A stretch of DNA of 64,000 nt, taken from NCBI GenBank assembly GCA_900316575.1, contig ONDJ01000005.1, positions 62,001-126,000 on the forward strand, in the 5' to 3' direction. Shown piece by piece: positions 33,337 to 42,789 of the stretch. How positions within the stretch are numbered: the stretch's first letter is position 1; every line of letters starts with the position of its first letter. The position numbers and the translations under genes were made by a program. Origin of the DNA: an uncultured Prevotellaceae bacterium. Its GTDB lineage: Bacteria; Bacteroidota; Bacteroidia; Bacteroidales; Bacteroidaceae. Under the pieces are notes generated by a model. The model was not told where the DNA came from, did no database searches, and worked only from the letters and a program-made list of their open reading frames with translations.

Positions 33337-34821
33337 ATGGCAAAAGAACTCAAGAACCTTACCAAGCGCGCTGACAACTACTCGGCTTGGTACAACGAAT
33401 TGGTGGTTAAAGCCGATTTGGCTGAACAATCTGATGTGCGTGGCTGCATGGTCATCAAGCCCTACGGCTATGCCATTTGGGAAAAGATACAACAGTCGCT
33501 CGACCGACGCTTCAAAGAAACAGGCGTGCAGAACGTTTATTTCCCTATGCTCATTCCCAAGAGCTTCCTCTCTAAAGAAGCCGACCATGTAGAAGGCTTT
33601 GCAAAAGAATGTGCCGTTGTGACTCACTATCGGCTTAAGAATGCTGCTGATGGCAGTGGGGTAGTGGTTGATCCTGAAGCAAAGCTTGAAGAAGAACTCA
33701 TCATTCGACCCACCAGCGAAACTACCATTTGGAACACGTATCGCAAGTGGATCCACTCTTGGCGTGATCTGCCCGTGCTTTGCAACCAGTGGTGTAATGT
33801 GATGCGCTGGGAAATGCGCACGCGATTGTTCCTTCGTACCAGCGAATTCCTTTGGCAAGAAGGGCATACAGCCCACGCTACTCGCGAGGAAGCTGAAGAA
33901 AGGGCAAAACAGATGATACGTCTTTATGCCGATTTCGTGGAAAAAGAAATGGCTATTCCTCTTGTTGTTGGTGTGAAGAGCGAGACGGAGCGTTTTGCTG
34001 GAGCTCTTGATACTTACACGATTGAAGCCATGATGCAGGATGGCAAAGCCTTGCAGAGTGGTACGAGCCACTTCCTTGGTCAGAACTTCGGAAAAGCGTT
34101 TGACGTGCAATTTGTGGACAGGGAAAACAAACTCGACTATGCTTGGGCTACCTCCTGGGGCGTAAGTACCCGATTGATGGGTGCGCTCATTATGACACAC
34201 AGCGACGACAATGGGCTTGTGCTACCTCCAAACCTTGCTCCTATACAAGTGGTCATTGTGCCTATTTACAAAGGAGAAGAAGAAAAGGCCGCTTTCGATC
34301 AAAAGTTGGGCGAGCTTGCTGAAAGTCTGCGTAAGCGAGGACTTAGTGTGAAGTATGACAATGCCGATAACAAACGGCCAGGCTTCAAGTTTGCCGATTA
34401 CGAACTCAAGGGTGTGCCTGTTCGTCTTGTCATGGGAGGTCGCGATTTGCAGGATGGTACCATTGAAGTGATGCGTCGCGATACCTTGGAAAAGGAAACC
34501 GTGCCCGTTGCTGGCATAGAAGATCGCGTGGAAGCTTTGCTTGCAGACATTCAGACCAATATCTTTGCTAAAGCCAAGAAATTTCTTGATGAACACATCT
34601 TCCCTTGCGACAATTATGAAGAGTTCAAGGAGCGTGTGAAAGAAGGCGGCTTCTTCCTTTGTCCGTGGGACGGAACTGCAGAGACAGAGGCTCGTATCAA
34701 AGAAGAAACTCAAGCTACCGTGCGTTGTATTCCTTTTGATAGCGATCAGAGCAATCCAGGTACAGACATGGTGAGTGGCAAGCCCGCTGTTTGCCGAGCC
34801 ATTATTGCAAGAAGCTATTAA
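33337..34821 (+). CDS. proS: prolyl-tRNA synthetase (short, archaeal/eukaryotic-like type)
   Basis: This class II synthetase of 494 residues charges tRNA-Pro. It has motif 1 around [37 protein letters not shown], and motif 2 [29 protein letters not shown], the anticodon-binding domain and a C-terminal domain ending [14 protein letters not shown] follow. It lacks the INS editing domain inserted in the long bacterial form. Expression is probably driven from the repeat-borne promoter. A 391-residue open frame on the opposite strand overlaps it but has no support. Confidence 0.97.
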   Translation: MAKELKNLTKRADNYSAWYNELVVKADLAEQSDVRGCMVIKPYGYAIWEKIQQSLDRRFKETGVQNVYFPMLIPKSFLSKEADHVEGFAKECAVVTHYRLKNAADGSGVVVDPEAKLEEELIIRPTSETTIWNTYRKWIHSWRDLPVLCNQWCNVMRWEMRTRLFLRTSEFLWQEGHTAHATREEAEERAKQMIRLYADFVEKEMAIPLVVGVKSETERFAGALDTYTIEAMMQDGKALQSGTSHFLGQNFGKAFDVQFVDRENKLDYAWATSWGVSTRLMGALIMTHSDDNGLVLPPNLAPIQVVIVPIYKGEEEKAAFDQKLGELAESLRKRGLSVKYDNADNKRPGFKFADYELKGVPVRLVMGGRDLQDGTIEVMRRDTLEKETVPVAGIEDRVEALLADIQTNIFAKAKKFLDEHIFPCDNYEEFKERVKEGGFFLCPWDGTAETEARIKEETQATVRCIPFDSDQSNPGTDMVSGKPAVCRAIIARSY

Positions 34822-34859
34822 AGCTTTTTACCTATTTAAACCTTTATATCCTTTATCTC

Positions 34860-34917
34860 GTCCCTCAATCCACGCAAAGCATTCGTACTTGTTCTGTCTC
34901 TGTGAGGATTGAGGGAC
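34860..34917 (+). terminator. 12-bp-stem hairpin between proS and the TonB receptor
   Basis: GTCCCTCAATCC (34860-34871) pairs perfectly with GGATTGAGGGAC (34906-34917), followed by TTAAATTTTTTT. It looks like the proS terminator. It lies only 19 bp before the next ATG, so it could also act as an attenuator in the receptor leader. Confidence 0.7.
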
Positions 34918-34936
34918 TTAAATTTTTTTACAAACA

Positions 34937-36997
34937 ATGAACACCTACCTATTTCAGCCCCATGGCGTGCTGACCTTTCGCCAGTTTAAGCGAAAGGGAT
35001 GGGCTTTGTTTGCTGCGCTAGGTCGCGAGGTGCGTATAGGTGTGTTGACAGCCGTCACACTCCTCGCTGCAACGCCCTGCCTGCAAACTACGGCTGCGAG
35101 CTTGGTTGGCGTTTCTGACGATGGAGCGGAAGAACTCTCAGACACCATTCCCTTGTCGGAAGCTACAATTACGGCTTCGCGTGCCCCCATTGCAGCTCAG
35201 CAAGCGGCTCGGCAGGTGACCACGCTTACGCAAAACGATGTTGCGGCGGGGGTCACCTCCACCGCAGACATTCTTAAATTGGCCGCTGCCGTTGACGTGC
35301 GTCAACGCGGCGGCTTTGGTATTCAACAAGACATTAGCATTGACGGAGGGACGTTTGACCAAACGGCTTTGCTAATCAACGGCATTCCCTTCAGTAATCC
35401 ACAGACCGGACACAATGCGGCGCAGTTTCCTTTTTCTATCGCTGACATGGAGCGCGTGGAAGTCATTGAGGGGGCAGCATCTCGCTTGTTTGGTTCGGGG
35501 GCATTCAGCGGGGCGATCAATTTTGTTACACGCCGTGATGTGCAGGAAGGGCAAGCTATGCTTCAAGTTGGAAGTTATGGAACGGTTCTTGCTTCAGCGC
35601 GTCAGGCTCTGACGTTTGGCAAGCATTGGCACACTTCACTCTCCCTCGGCGCACAACGCAGTGATGGAGCTGTCAGAAACAGTGACTTCAAAGGTGCAAA
35701 GCTTTTTTGGCAAGGTAGCTACGAAGACGACTTTTTGAGCATAGATGTTCAGGCTGGTCACGTTGCCGACGACTTTGGCGCGAATACCTTTTACAGTCCC
35801 GCCAATCCTCAGCAATGGGAGGCCACTAGGCGTACGCTTGTAAGTCTCTCGGCACAGACAAAGGGAAGGCTTCGGTTTGCTCCTATGCTTTCGTGGGTGC
35901 GTTCCACTGATCATTACCAGTGGATGCGCAATACGCATACGGCTGAAAACTTCAATCGCACAGACGTTTACTCAATTGGCTTCAATGCGTTTGGCGCATG
36001 GCAATTAGGGCGTACAGCTATTGGGGCGCAGATGACGAGTGAAAATCTTCTAAGCCGAAACTTAGGAAATCCCATGCCAGAACAGCAGTGGGTCAAGATA
36101 CCAGGGCAAGACGACCTTTTCTACACACGAAGTGCTCACAGAACACAACTTGATATTTATGCTGAGCACAATGTGTTGCTCGATGATTGGACAATATCGG
36201 TTGGCTTGCTTGCACAGCATAACAGTGCTTTAGACCATCGGTTTCGTCTATTCCCGGGCATTGATGTGAGTTATCGCCCAAACGAAACCTTGCGTTTCTT
36301 TGCTTCATGGAACCAGTCGTTGCGTCTGCCCACTTTTACAGAATTATGGTATAAGAGCCCATCCCAAGAAGGCAATGTTGGTCTGCGACCTGAGCGTAAC
36401 GCGCAATGGCGAGTTGGTCTTGAGTGGAAACAAAAGGGCTTCGTTCTCACAGCTAAGGCCCACTTGGGGCACGGACGCGATATGATAGACTGGGTGATGT
36501 ATGCTCCCGATGACATCTATCATGCCGCAGCTTTCCGCCTTAACAGCTTTGGGCTATCCTTTCATGGTGTGGCAGACTTGCAGCAAGTGCTTGGCGATCG
36601 GCAGCCTTTACGTCGTTTATATGCCAGTTATGCCTATCTGAACCAAATCCGCAAGGACGATAGTGAAGTGTTTCGTTCCAATTATGCGATGAATTTTCTG
36701 AAGCACAAATTCGTTGTAACGCTTTCGCACAAACTGCCTTGGGGCATTAATGCCGATTGGTCACTGCGTTTGCAACATCGGGCAGGCGGCTATCAATTGT
36801 TTGAAGACCATAAACCAACCGATCGCATCAAGCCCTTTGGCACTTATACGTTGCTTGATTTGCGGCTGGCACGCACTTGGAAGTTCCTTACCTTCACATG
36901 CGACTTCAACAATCTTACAGCTTGCCGCTATGTTGATATTTCTGGTGTGCCCCAAGCAGGGTTCCTTTTTATGACAGGTGTTCAGTGTAAATGGTGA
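34937..36997 (+). CDS. TonB-dependent receptor (BtuB-like)
   Basis: The protein has 686 residues. A long N-region and hydrophobic segment (about 33-47) act as signal. TonB-box and plug features follow: IPLSEATITASRAPI, DVRQRGGFGIQQDISIDGG, then MERVEVIEGAASRLFGSGAFSGAINFVTRR. A 22-strand-type barrel ends with GFLFMTGVQCKW. It imports a scarce ligand across the outer membrane with TonB energy. The plug resembles BtuB/siderophore-type receptors, but no cobalamin riboswitch is visible in the 115-bp leader. No partner transporter is adjacent. Confidence 0.9.
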   Translation: MNTYLFQPHGVLTFRQFKRKGWALFAALGREVRIGVLTAVTLLAATPCLQTTAASLVGVSDDGAEELSDTIPLSEATITASRAPIAAQQAARQVTTLTQNDVAAGVTSTADILKLAAAVDVRQRGGFGIQQDISIDGGTFDQTALLINGIPFSNPQTGHNAAQFPFSIADMERVEVIEGAASRLFGSGAFSGAINFVTRRDVQEGQAMLQVGSYGTVLASARQALTFGKHWHTSLSLGAQRSDGAVRNSDFKGAKLFWQGSYEDDFLSIDVQAGHVADDFGANTFYSPANPQQWEATRRTLVSLSAQTKGRLRFAPMLSWVRSTDHYQWMRNTHTAENFNRTDVYSIGFNAFGAWQLGRTAIGAQMTSENLLSRNLGNPMPEQQWVKIPGQDDLFYTRSAHRTQLDIYAEHNVLLDDWTISVGLLAQHNSALDHRFRLFPGIDVSYRPNETLRFFASWNQSLRLPTFTELWYKSPSQEGNVGLRPERNAQWRVGLEWKQKGFVLTAKAHLGHGRDMIDWVMYAPDDIYHAAAFRLNSFGLSFHGVADLQQVLGDRQPLRRLYASYAYLNQIRKDDSEVFRSNYAMNFLKHKFVVTLSHKLPWGINADWSLRLQHRAGGYQLFEDHKPTDRIKPFGTYTLLDLRLARTWKFLTFTCDFNNLTACRYVDISGVPQAGFLFMTGVQCKW

Positions 36998-37068
36998 CAA
37001 AGGTTAACAACTGACGTCTTAGTTTGATATTTCCTTTTTACCTTTGTCGCATTAAAAACGCTTAGCAA

Positions 37069-38118
37069 ATGTCGCTTACCATTCAAATAGAGCCACGAAC
37101 GCTTCATTTCAAGTTTCCCGCAGGAACCTCACGTGGCGTTTATCATGAGCGTCGCATTTGGTTGCTTCATCTTTCAGATAGTACGCGCCCTGCTTTTCAT
37201 GGGATTGGTGAATGTGCGCCACTCTTTGATTTGAGCCCTGATTACGATGAAGCATACGAAGCGCGATTGCGTGAAGTTTGTCGTGAGGTGGAGCGAACGG
37301 GGAGGATAGACTTTGAAAGCTTGAGAAAGTTCCCCTCCATTCTCTTCGGTTTGGAAACAGCGTTCTTTCAGGCTGAAGCAAAAGGAGCGTATGCGCTCTT
37401 TGACACTCCTTTTTCTAAAGGCAAAGTAGGCTTGCCCATCAACGGCCTGATATGGATGGGTAACCGCGAAGAGATGCGCCGACGGTTGACAGAGAAGATC
37501 CGGCAGAACTTCCGCTGTATCAAGATCAAGATAGGCGCAATAGACTTTAATGACGAGCTAGAACTCCTCGCTCGCGTGCGCGCGTATTATAATACGGAGT
37601 GCATTACGCTGCGAGTGGATGCCAATGGAGCCTTTTCTGCCGAAGATGCATTGGAGAAGTTGCAAGCTCTCGTGCCCTACAACCTCCATAGCATAGAGCA
37701 ACCGATACGTGCTGGGCAGTGGGCTGAGATGGCGCGGCTTTGTCGTGAAAGTCCAGTCCCTATTGCTCTTGACGAGGAGTTGATAGGTGTTTATTCACTT
37801 GCCGACAAGGTCGCACTCCTTGAAACGATACGTCCAGCCTATCTTGTGCTGAAACCAACACTACATGGAGGCTTCCAAGGGTGCGAAGAGTGGATTGGCC
37901 TGGCTTCAGAACGTGGCATTGGCTGGTGGATAACCAGCGCACTTGAAAGTAATGTGGGACTAAACGCTATTGCCCAGTGGACTGCTTATCAGCTTCAACG
38001 GTCTGTTAAATCCTCGCAAACAATGTTCCAAGGTTTGGGAACGGGGCAACTCTTTACGGACAACATCCCCGTGTCGCATTTACAAATGCGCGGTGATGAA
38101 CTTTGGTTTATTCCATGA
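37069..38118 (+). CDS. menC: o-succinylbenzoate synthase
   Basis: MenC dehydrates SHCHC to o-succinylbenzoate in menaquinone synthesis. This 349-residue enolase-superfamily enzyme has the barrel residues in order: KIKI (Lys152, Lys154), RVDANGAF (Asp184), SIEQPI (Glu210), ALDEEL (Asp235) and LVLKPTLHGG (Lys262). The stop overlaps the menE start (ATGA), so the two are coupled. A TACCTTTG sequence at 37039-37046 is a likely -7 box. The other men genes are outside the window. Confidence 0.93.
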   Translation: MSLTIQIEPRTLHFKFPAGTSRGVYHERRIWLLHLSDSTRPAFHGIGECAPLFDLSPDYDEAYEARLREVCREVERTGRIDFESLRKFPSILFGLETAFFQAEAKGAYALFDTPFSKGKVGLPINGLIWMGNREEMRRRLTEKIRQNFRCIKIKIGAIDFNDELELLARVRAYYNTECITLRVDANGAFSAEDALEKLQALVPYNLHSIEQPIRAGQWAEMARLCRESPVPIALDEELIGVYSLADKVALLETIRPAYLVLKPTLHGGFQGCEEWIGLASERGIGWWITSALESNVGLNAIAQWTAYQLQRSVKSSQTMFQGLGTGQLFTDNIPVSHLQMRGDELWFIP

Positions 38119-39110
38119 CAAGCATTCAACAAGGCATAATAGATTTCAAACGTGTTTGGTTCAATGACGATCCAACTCTCTTGTTGCGTACTTCAGGAAG
38201 CACAGGTGTGCCTAAGACTATTCGAGTTCACAAAAAGCACATGGTGGCCAGTGCACACCGCACGTGTGAGACACTGGGCATAGAGCCAGGTGCAACGACT
38301 TTGCTATGTATGCCAGTAGCATACATAGCTGGGCGCATGGTCTGCGTTAGGGCATGGGAGTGTGGACTGCGGCTCATAGCTGTAGAACCCTCGCTTCATC
38401 CTTTGTCCGCCTTAACAGCTCCGCCAGATTTTGCCGCAATGACACCAGCACAGGTTTATGAGACGTTGCAAGTGCCGCGCGAAGCCGAGCTCTTGCGCCG
38501 CATCCGCTTTTTGCTCATTGGTGGCGGAGCGATAGGAGTGTCCATGGCAAAAGCCTTGCAGACGTTTGAAGGAGCGTGGAGCACATACGGCATGACCGAA
38601 ACCCTTTCCCACATAGCTCTGCGTCGTCTTTCTGAACGAGAAGAAGCGTACCAGCCGTTGAAAGGCGTCTCGCTTCAACTTGACGAGCGCGGATGCCTTG
38701 TCGTTACTGATCCCATCGTGGGTGTAGCCAATTTGGTGACAAACGATCTTGCCGAGCTACTTCCCAACGGACGTTTTCGTTTGAAAGGTCGAGCCGACAA
38801 CACGATTTGCAGCGGAGGATTGAAGTGGCAGATTGAAGCGTTGGAAAACCTCTTGGCAACATTGCCTGTGCCGTTTCAGATAACAGCCGTGCCCGACGAA
38901 CGATTAGGCGAGGCCATTGTCTTGATCTACGCTCGCCCACAAAATCAGACATTTACAGAACTGTCTTTGCGTGAAGCTTGTGTAAAGTTGTTGCCTCGTC
39001 ACGCATTGCCGCGCTATTATATCTGTCTTTCTCAAATTCCACAAACACCGACAGGAAAGCCCGATCGCGCTTCAGCCCGAAGGCTTGCCAAAGAGTGCTT
39101 GATGCCTTAA
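38115..39110 (+). CDS. menE: o-succinylbenzoate-CoA ligase-like AMP-binding protein
   Basis: This 331-residue adenylate-forming enzyme starts at ATG 38115, overlapping the menC stop. It has LLRTSGSTGVPKTIRVHKK (P-loop), WSTYGMTETLSHIA (A5) and GRFRLKGRADNTICSGGLKWQIEALE (A7/A8 hinge). PTGKPDRASARRLA follows, with the Lys of motif A10. It is clearly shorter than typical MenE (about 450-490), as the N-terminal subdomain is compact. Position directly behind menC makes OSB-CoA synthesis the best call. Confidence 0.88.
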   Translation: MTSIQQGIIDFKRVWFNDDPTLLLRTSGSTGVPKTIRVHKKHMVASAHRTCETLGIEPGATTLLCMPVAYIAGRMVCVRAWECGLRLIAVEPSLHPLSALTAPPDFAAMTPAQVYETLQVPREAELLRRIRFLLIGGGAIGVSMAKALQTFEGAWSTYGMTETLSHIALRRLSEREEAYQPLKGVSLQLDERGCLVVTDPIVGVANLVTNDLAELLPNGRFRLKGRADNTICSGGLKWQIEALENLLATLPVPFQITAVPDERLGEAIVLIYARPQNQTFTELSLREACVKLLPRHALPRYYICLSQIPQTPTGKPDRASARRLAKECLMP

Positions 39111-39182
39111 GTTTCATGTAGAGCGTGCAATCATATTTGCTTCACAAACGTTTAATGTTTCTTTATTCAGAGTTCCAATAAA

Positions 39183-40004
39183 ATGTACGTCAATCCTTGT
39201 GCTAAAATCAATCTTGGTCTTTACGTTACTGAACGTCGGTCTGACGGTTATCACAACTTGAAGACAGCTTTCTATCCCATTCCTCTTTGCGATACGCTTC
39301 AAGTGGACGAAGCGCGCACGAACACCTGGTCGCTCCAAACAGCAGGAATAGCCGTATCTGGAAAGCCTGAAGACAATCTCGTTGTGCGCGTTTACCTTTC
39401 GTTGAAAGAGGAATTTAATTTGCCACCCGTTGATATCTATCTTGACAAGCACATTCCGAGTGGAGCGGGCATGGGCGGCGGTAGCAGCGATGCAGCCGAA
39501 ATGATGAAGCGGCTCAACGCGATGTTTTCCTTGGGACTTACCAATGACGATATGGAGCGTCGCTTGGCTCGCTTCGGGGCTGATTGTCCCTTTTTTGTTC
39601 GCCATCGTCCTGTTTTGGCCACTGGCATTGGTGATGTCTTTTCGCCATTAGCGGTATCTCTAAAAGGGTGGACCCTTGTCTTGGTCAAGCCTTCAACTTT
39701 TGTTTCTACCAAAGAGGCCTACGCAGGTGTTACGCCTGCACAGCCTGCAAACGATTTGGCACAAGCCCTTTCAGAACCTGTTGAAACATGGCGGAATACC
39801 GTTTTCAATGATTTTGAAAAAAGTGTGTTTCGAGCCCATCCCGAGATAGCTGCCATCAAAGCGACGCTCTATGATATGGGAGCCGCTTTTTCCCTGATGA
39901 GTGGCAGTGGTAGTACTGTTTTTGCGCTCTTCCCTCATCGTGTGGAAGAGTTCCGAAACATTTTTCCCGATTGCTTCACTTGGCAATCTCTGTTGCGCGA
40001 GTGA
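39183..40004 (+). CDS. ispE: 4-diphosphocytidyl-2-C-methyl-D-erythritol kinase
   Basis: IspE phosphorylates CDP-ME in the non-mevalonate isoprenoid pathway. This 273-residue GHMP-kinase-fold protein has N-terminal NPCAKINLGLYV (Lys8), the ATP loop IPSGAGMGGGSSDAAEMMKRLN (92-111, Asp103), and the third motif MSGSGSTVFALF. It follows menE by 72 bp and would supply isoprenoid precursor for the menaquinone side chain, a fitting neighbour. Confidence 0.96.
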   Translation: MYVNPCAKINLGLYVTERRSDGYHNLKTAFYPIPLCDTLQVDEARTNTWSLQTAGIAVSGKPEDNLVVRVYLSLKEEFNLPPVDIYLDKHIPSGAGMGGGSSDAAEMMKRLNAMFSLGLTNDDMERRLARFGADCPFFVRHRPVLATGIGDVFSPLAVSLKGWTLVLVKPSTFVSTKEAYAGVTPAQPANDLAQALSEPVETWRNTVFNDFEKSVFRAHPEIAAIKATLYDMGAAFSLMSGSGSTVFALFPHRVEEFRNIFPDCFTWQSLLRE

Positions 40005-40024
40005 TGCAGCCGGGAAAAATTATT

Positions 40025-40189
40025 ATCCCAAATCGGTCATTAGGCTGTTACGCGCTAACACGCTTTCTTATTGTCATCTGTTTCGCTGCTTTTCGATCAC
40101 AATGGACCCCATTGCTCTTCAAAGCAACAAAACATCTGCTCAATAAATAAAGGCGGTTATCATCATAACGCTAATGACCGATTTGGGAT
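40025..40189. repeat. 165-bp element with perfect 19-bp terminal inverted repeats
   Basis: ATCCCAAATCGGTCATTAG (40025-40043) and its exact complement (40171-40189) bound 127 bp with no gene. Next to each end lies a further small hairpin (GTTACGCGCTAAC at 40048-40060; GTTATCATCATAAC at 40156-40169). It lies between convergent ispE and the YfhO gene. It may be a MITE-like element, or a long-stem terminator or RNA. Confidence 0.7.
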
Positions 40190-40210
40190 TATAGTAAGAA
40201 GTGAGCCGCT

Positions 40211-42778
40211 TTACTCTTCAGATTTTTTGACTTTGCGTCTGATCTCCATGAACAGCGCAGTTACAAGTGCCAAAAGCGTCAAAGCCATGCCGCAATAGGC
40301 TATAGCCTCTGTGCGTTCAATGCTCTTGGGGCGGAACTCCATGACAACTTCGTGTTTACCAGCCGGAACTTTCAAAGCGCGTAAGATATAATTAGCACGT
40401 CCTACGGGCGCTTCTTTCCCGTCAATCGTTGCTGTCCAGCCAGGGTAATACACTTCAGAGAAAACGACCACACCACCTTTAGAACTTTCTATCGTATAGT
40501 GCAGCTCGTTGGGCGCATATTTGGTTGCAACGACCTTGCCGCTGTCCAAAGGTGAGCCGTCAAGCATTTCTTTGAACGTTTGGTCGGCTACCGCTTGTTG
40601 CTTAGTATCAAGCTTTGCCAAGCCTGCCATTTCTTCGTCAGCATTTTTCACGAAGTTAACCTTGTTTACAAACCATCCGTTACCGTTGGCATAAGGATTT
40701 TCTATGACACGCTCGGCTTCATTGCCAAAGATGATGTATTTCAGATTGAGCATGTTGAGCACTGGAGCAAGACTGTCGCCATTTACTTGCGCCATATCTC
40801 CTTGTGTGTCGTTGATGGCTCCTACAAACTGCGTTAGTTCTGTGCGTATGCGTCGGTCTATGAGGTCTTGATAGCGATGTAGCTTGGCGGGATGATAGCC
40901 GCCGATAGCATGGTGGTGGTAGGACGTTGTGTTGTCATTAAAGAAATCTTTGGTGATGTCAATAACACGATACTGCCCTTTATCCTGCAAAATGCGTTGG
41001 TCGGCGGGTGTAGCCGTGACGATGTTCTCTGTCTGTGAAATAGGGTCGGTAAAGTTGCCGTCGTTGAGATAACGCTTGTCAATCTGCCACATATCTGCAA
41101 GGCATACTATACCAACGATACCTGCAAAAGCCCAAGCAGGAACTTTCTTATAAATATAGGCGGCAAGCGCAGCACAACCAATGAGGATAACAACAAGCGA
41201 GCGCAAGGAATCTTGTGAAAGGATGTCGTGGTGCATGGCACTGATGCCATGACGATAAGCCGCAGCTTGAGGACCAAGTTGTGAGAGAACTTCGCGATCG
41301 GTCTGCGAGAGGCAATCGCCAGCAATGCTTGGAGCAATAGTAAAGAGTAAACAAATGCCAGCCGTCACGAAGAAACTTATGCCAAAAGCCATGCGCCCGA
41401 ATTTTGCTTGCAGCACATCGGGCTCACGTATGATGCGGGCTACACAGAGCACTGCAAGCAATGGGATTGTGAATTCGGCTATAACAAGCGCGGAGCTAAC
41501 GGTGCGGAACTTGTTGTAGAGCGGCAGGTTGTCAATGAAGAAGTCGGTAACTGGCATGAGGTTCTTTCCCCAAGCAAAGAGCAGTGAAACTATAGTAGCT
41601 GCCAGTAGTGCCCATTTCATTGGTCCACGCACGAGGAAAAGTCCAAGCACGAAGAAAAAGCATACCAAGGCACCTACATAGACAGGACCTACTGTGCCAG
41701 GTTGGTCGCCCCAATAGGCATTGAGCCCCGGCGGAATGATTTGCCCGCCTGCTTGTTGCACAGCATAGGCTCCTTGATAGAAGTCCTCAAAGCCATCAAG
41801 TTCTTCTGCGTCTTCGCGGTCCATGATGCTGCCCGAACCACCGCCCTTATAGTTAGGTATCATGAGTGTCATCGTCTCTCCGATGCCGTAGCTCCATTGT
41901 GTGATGTAGTCGCGCTCCAAGCCCTCAGTTGCTTGCGGCGTGGCTTGTCCGTTTGTGGCGGGGAGTGGTGTAAGTTCAGCCTTGCCGCGCATGGAATGTT
42001 GCTGATATTCGTAGGTGTGGTATAGGTTAGAAACGTTCGCACTCACACCAATCAGCCCTGCAATGATGATAACGCATGTTCCTTTGAGCCACGCTGTGGG
42101 TGAGGGTATGTCGGAATTATCCTTGCTTGCTGGCAAGAATGCTGCGATGCCATAAGCCAAGACAATAAACAACATAACGAATCCGAAGTAGTACGACATC
42201 TGCACGTGGTTGGACAATATCTGCAACGCGGTGAACAATGCCGTCACGGCACCGCCCCAAAGCAACTTGCCACGATAGCAAAGGATGAGGCCTGCGATGG
42301 TCGGTGGGATAAAGCCAAGCGTAAGCACCTTCCATATATGTCCAGCGGTGATGATGATCAAGAAGTAAGAAGAGAAAGCCCACATCACAGCACCGCCCGC
42401 TGCCAATAATGGTTTCACGCGAAGCACCCGTAGCAAGATGTAAAAGCCTATGAGGTAGAGGAACAAATAGCTGACAACACCTGTTGTACCGAGCTGATAC
42501 ACTTTTTGCACGATAGAAAGCGTCGCCGTCGAGGGGTAGGAGGGCGAAATCTGATAAGTGGGCATGCCGCTAAACAGACTGTTCGTCCAGCGCGAGTGTT
42601 CACCCGTTTGTTCTTGATAGACTTGCGTTTCGTGTCCTGCACCGATGCCACCCGTGTTGTCGTGCCCTTCAAGCACCAAGCCTTGGCTCACAGGTGTGAT
42701 GAAATACAACAGGCTCAACAATAGAAAAACGACAACGGCCAATGCGTCAGGCCAAGCCGACTTAAGGAAAGATTTCAT
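40211..42778 (-). CDS. YfhO-family multi-TM membrane protein
   Basis: The protein has 855 residues. An N-terminal TM helix is followed by LEGHDNTGGIGAGHETQVYQ, then about 11-12 TM helices and a C-terminal extracytoplasmic domain with VVFSEVYYPGWTATIDGKEA, a hallmark of YfhO proteins. A last TM lies near the end (AIAYCGMALTLLALVTALFM). Members are GT-C-like glycosyltransferase-fold proteins linked to glycosylation of lipoteichoic acid or surface polymers. The sugar donor and acceptor here are unknown. It follows ahcY by 11 bp. Confidence 0.9.
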   Translation of the reverse strand: MKSFLKSAWPDALAVVVFLLLSLLYFITPVSQGLVLEGHDNTGGIGAGHETQVYQEQTGEHSRWTNSLFSGMPTYQISPSYPSTATLSIVQKVYQLGTTGVVSYLFLYLIGFYILLRVLRVKPLLAAGGAVMWAFSSYFLIIITAGHIWKVLTLGFIPPTIAGLILCYRGKLLWGGAVTALFTALQILSNHVQMSYYFGFVMLFIVLAYGIAAFLPASKDNSDIPSPTAWLKGTCVIIIAGLIGVSANVSNLYHTYEYQQHSMRGKAELTPLPATNGQATPQATEGLERDYITQWSYGIGETMTLMIPNYKGGGSGSIMDREDAEELDGFEDFYQGAYAVQQAGGQIIPPGLNAYWGDQPGTVGPVYVGALVCFFFVLGLFLVRGPMKWALLAATIVSLLFAWGKNLMPVTDFFIDNLPLYNKFRTVSSALVIAEFTIPLLAVLCVARIIREPDVLQAKFGRMAFGISFFVTAGICLLFTIAPSIAGDCLSQTDREVLSQLGPQAAAYRHGISAMHHDILSQDSLRSLVVILIGCAALAAYIYKKVPAWAFAGIVGIVCLADMWQIDKRYLNDGNFTDPISQTENIVTATPADQRILQDKGQYRVIDITKDFFNDNTTSYHHHAIGGYHPAKLHRYQDLIDRRIRTELTQFVGAINDTQGDMAQVNGDSLAPVLNMLNLKYIIFGNEAERVIENPYANGNGWFVNKVNFVKNADEEMAGLAKLDTKQQAVADQTFKEMLDGSPLDSGKVVATKYAPNELHYTIESSKGGVVVFSEVYYPGWTATIDGKEAPVGRANYILRALKVPAGKHEVVMEFRPKSIERTEAIAYCGMALTLLALVTALFMEIRRKVKKSEE

Positions 42779-42789
42779 ATTAGAAAGGG

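Noticed and set aside
33025..34200. 391-residue open frame on the minus strand across proS
   Set aside because: It is fully antisense to the well-supported proS gene, has no recognisable domain, and includes the promoter repeats. Long antisense frames are common in this base composition.
34822..34936. Cobalamin riboswitch before the BtuB-like receptor
   Set aside because: The leader is only 115 bp and lacks the B12-box consensus. Only a simple hairpin is seen.
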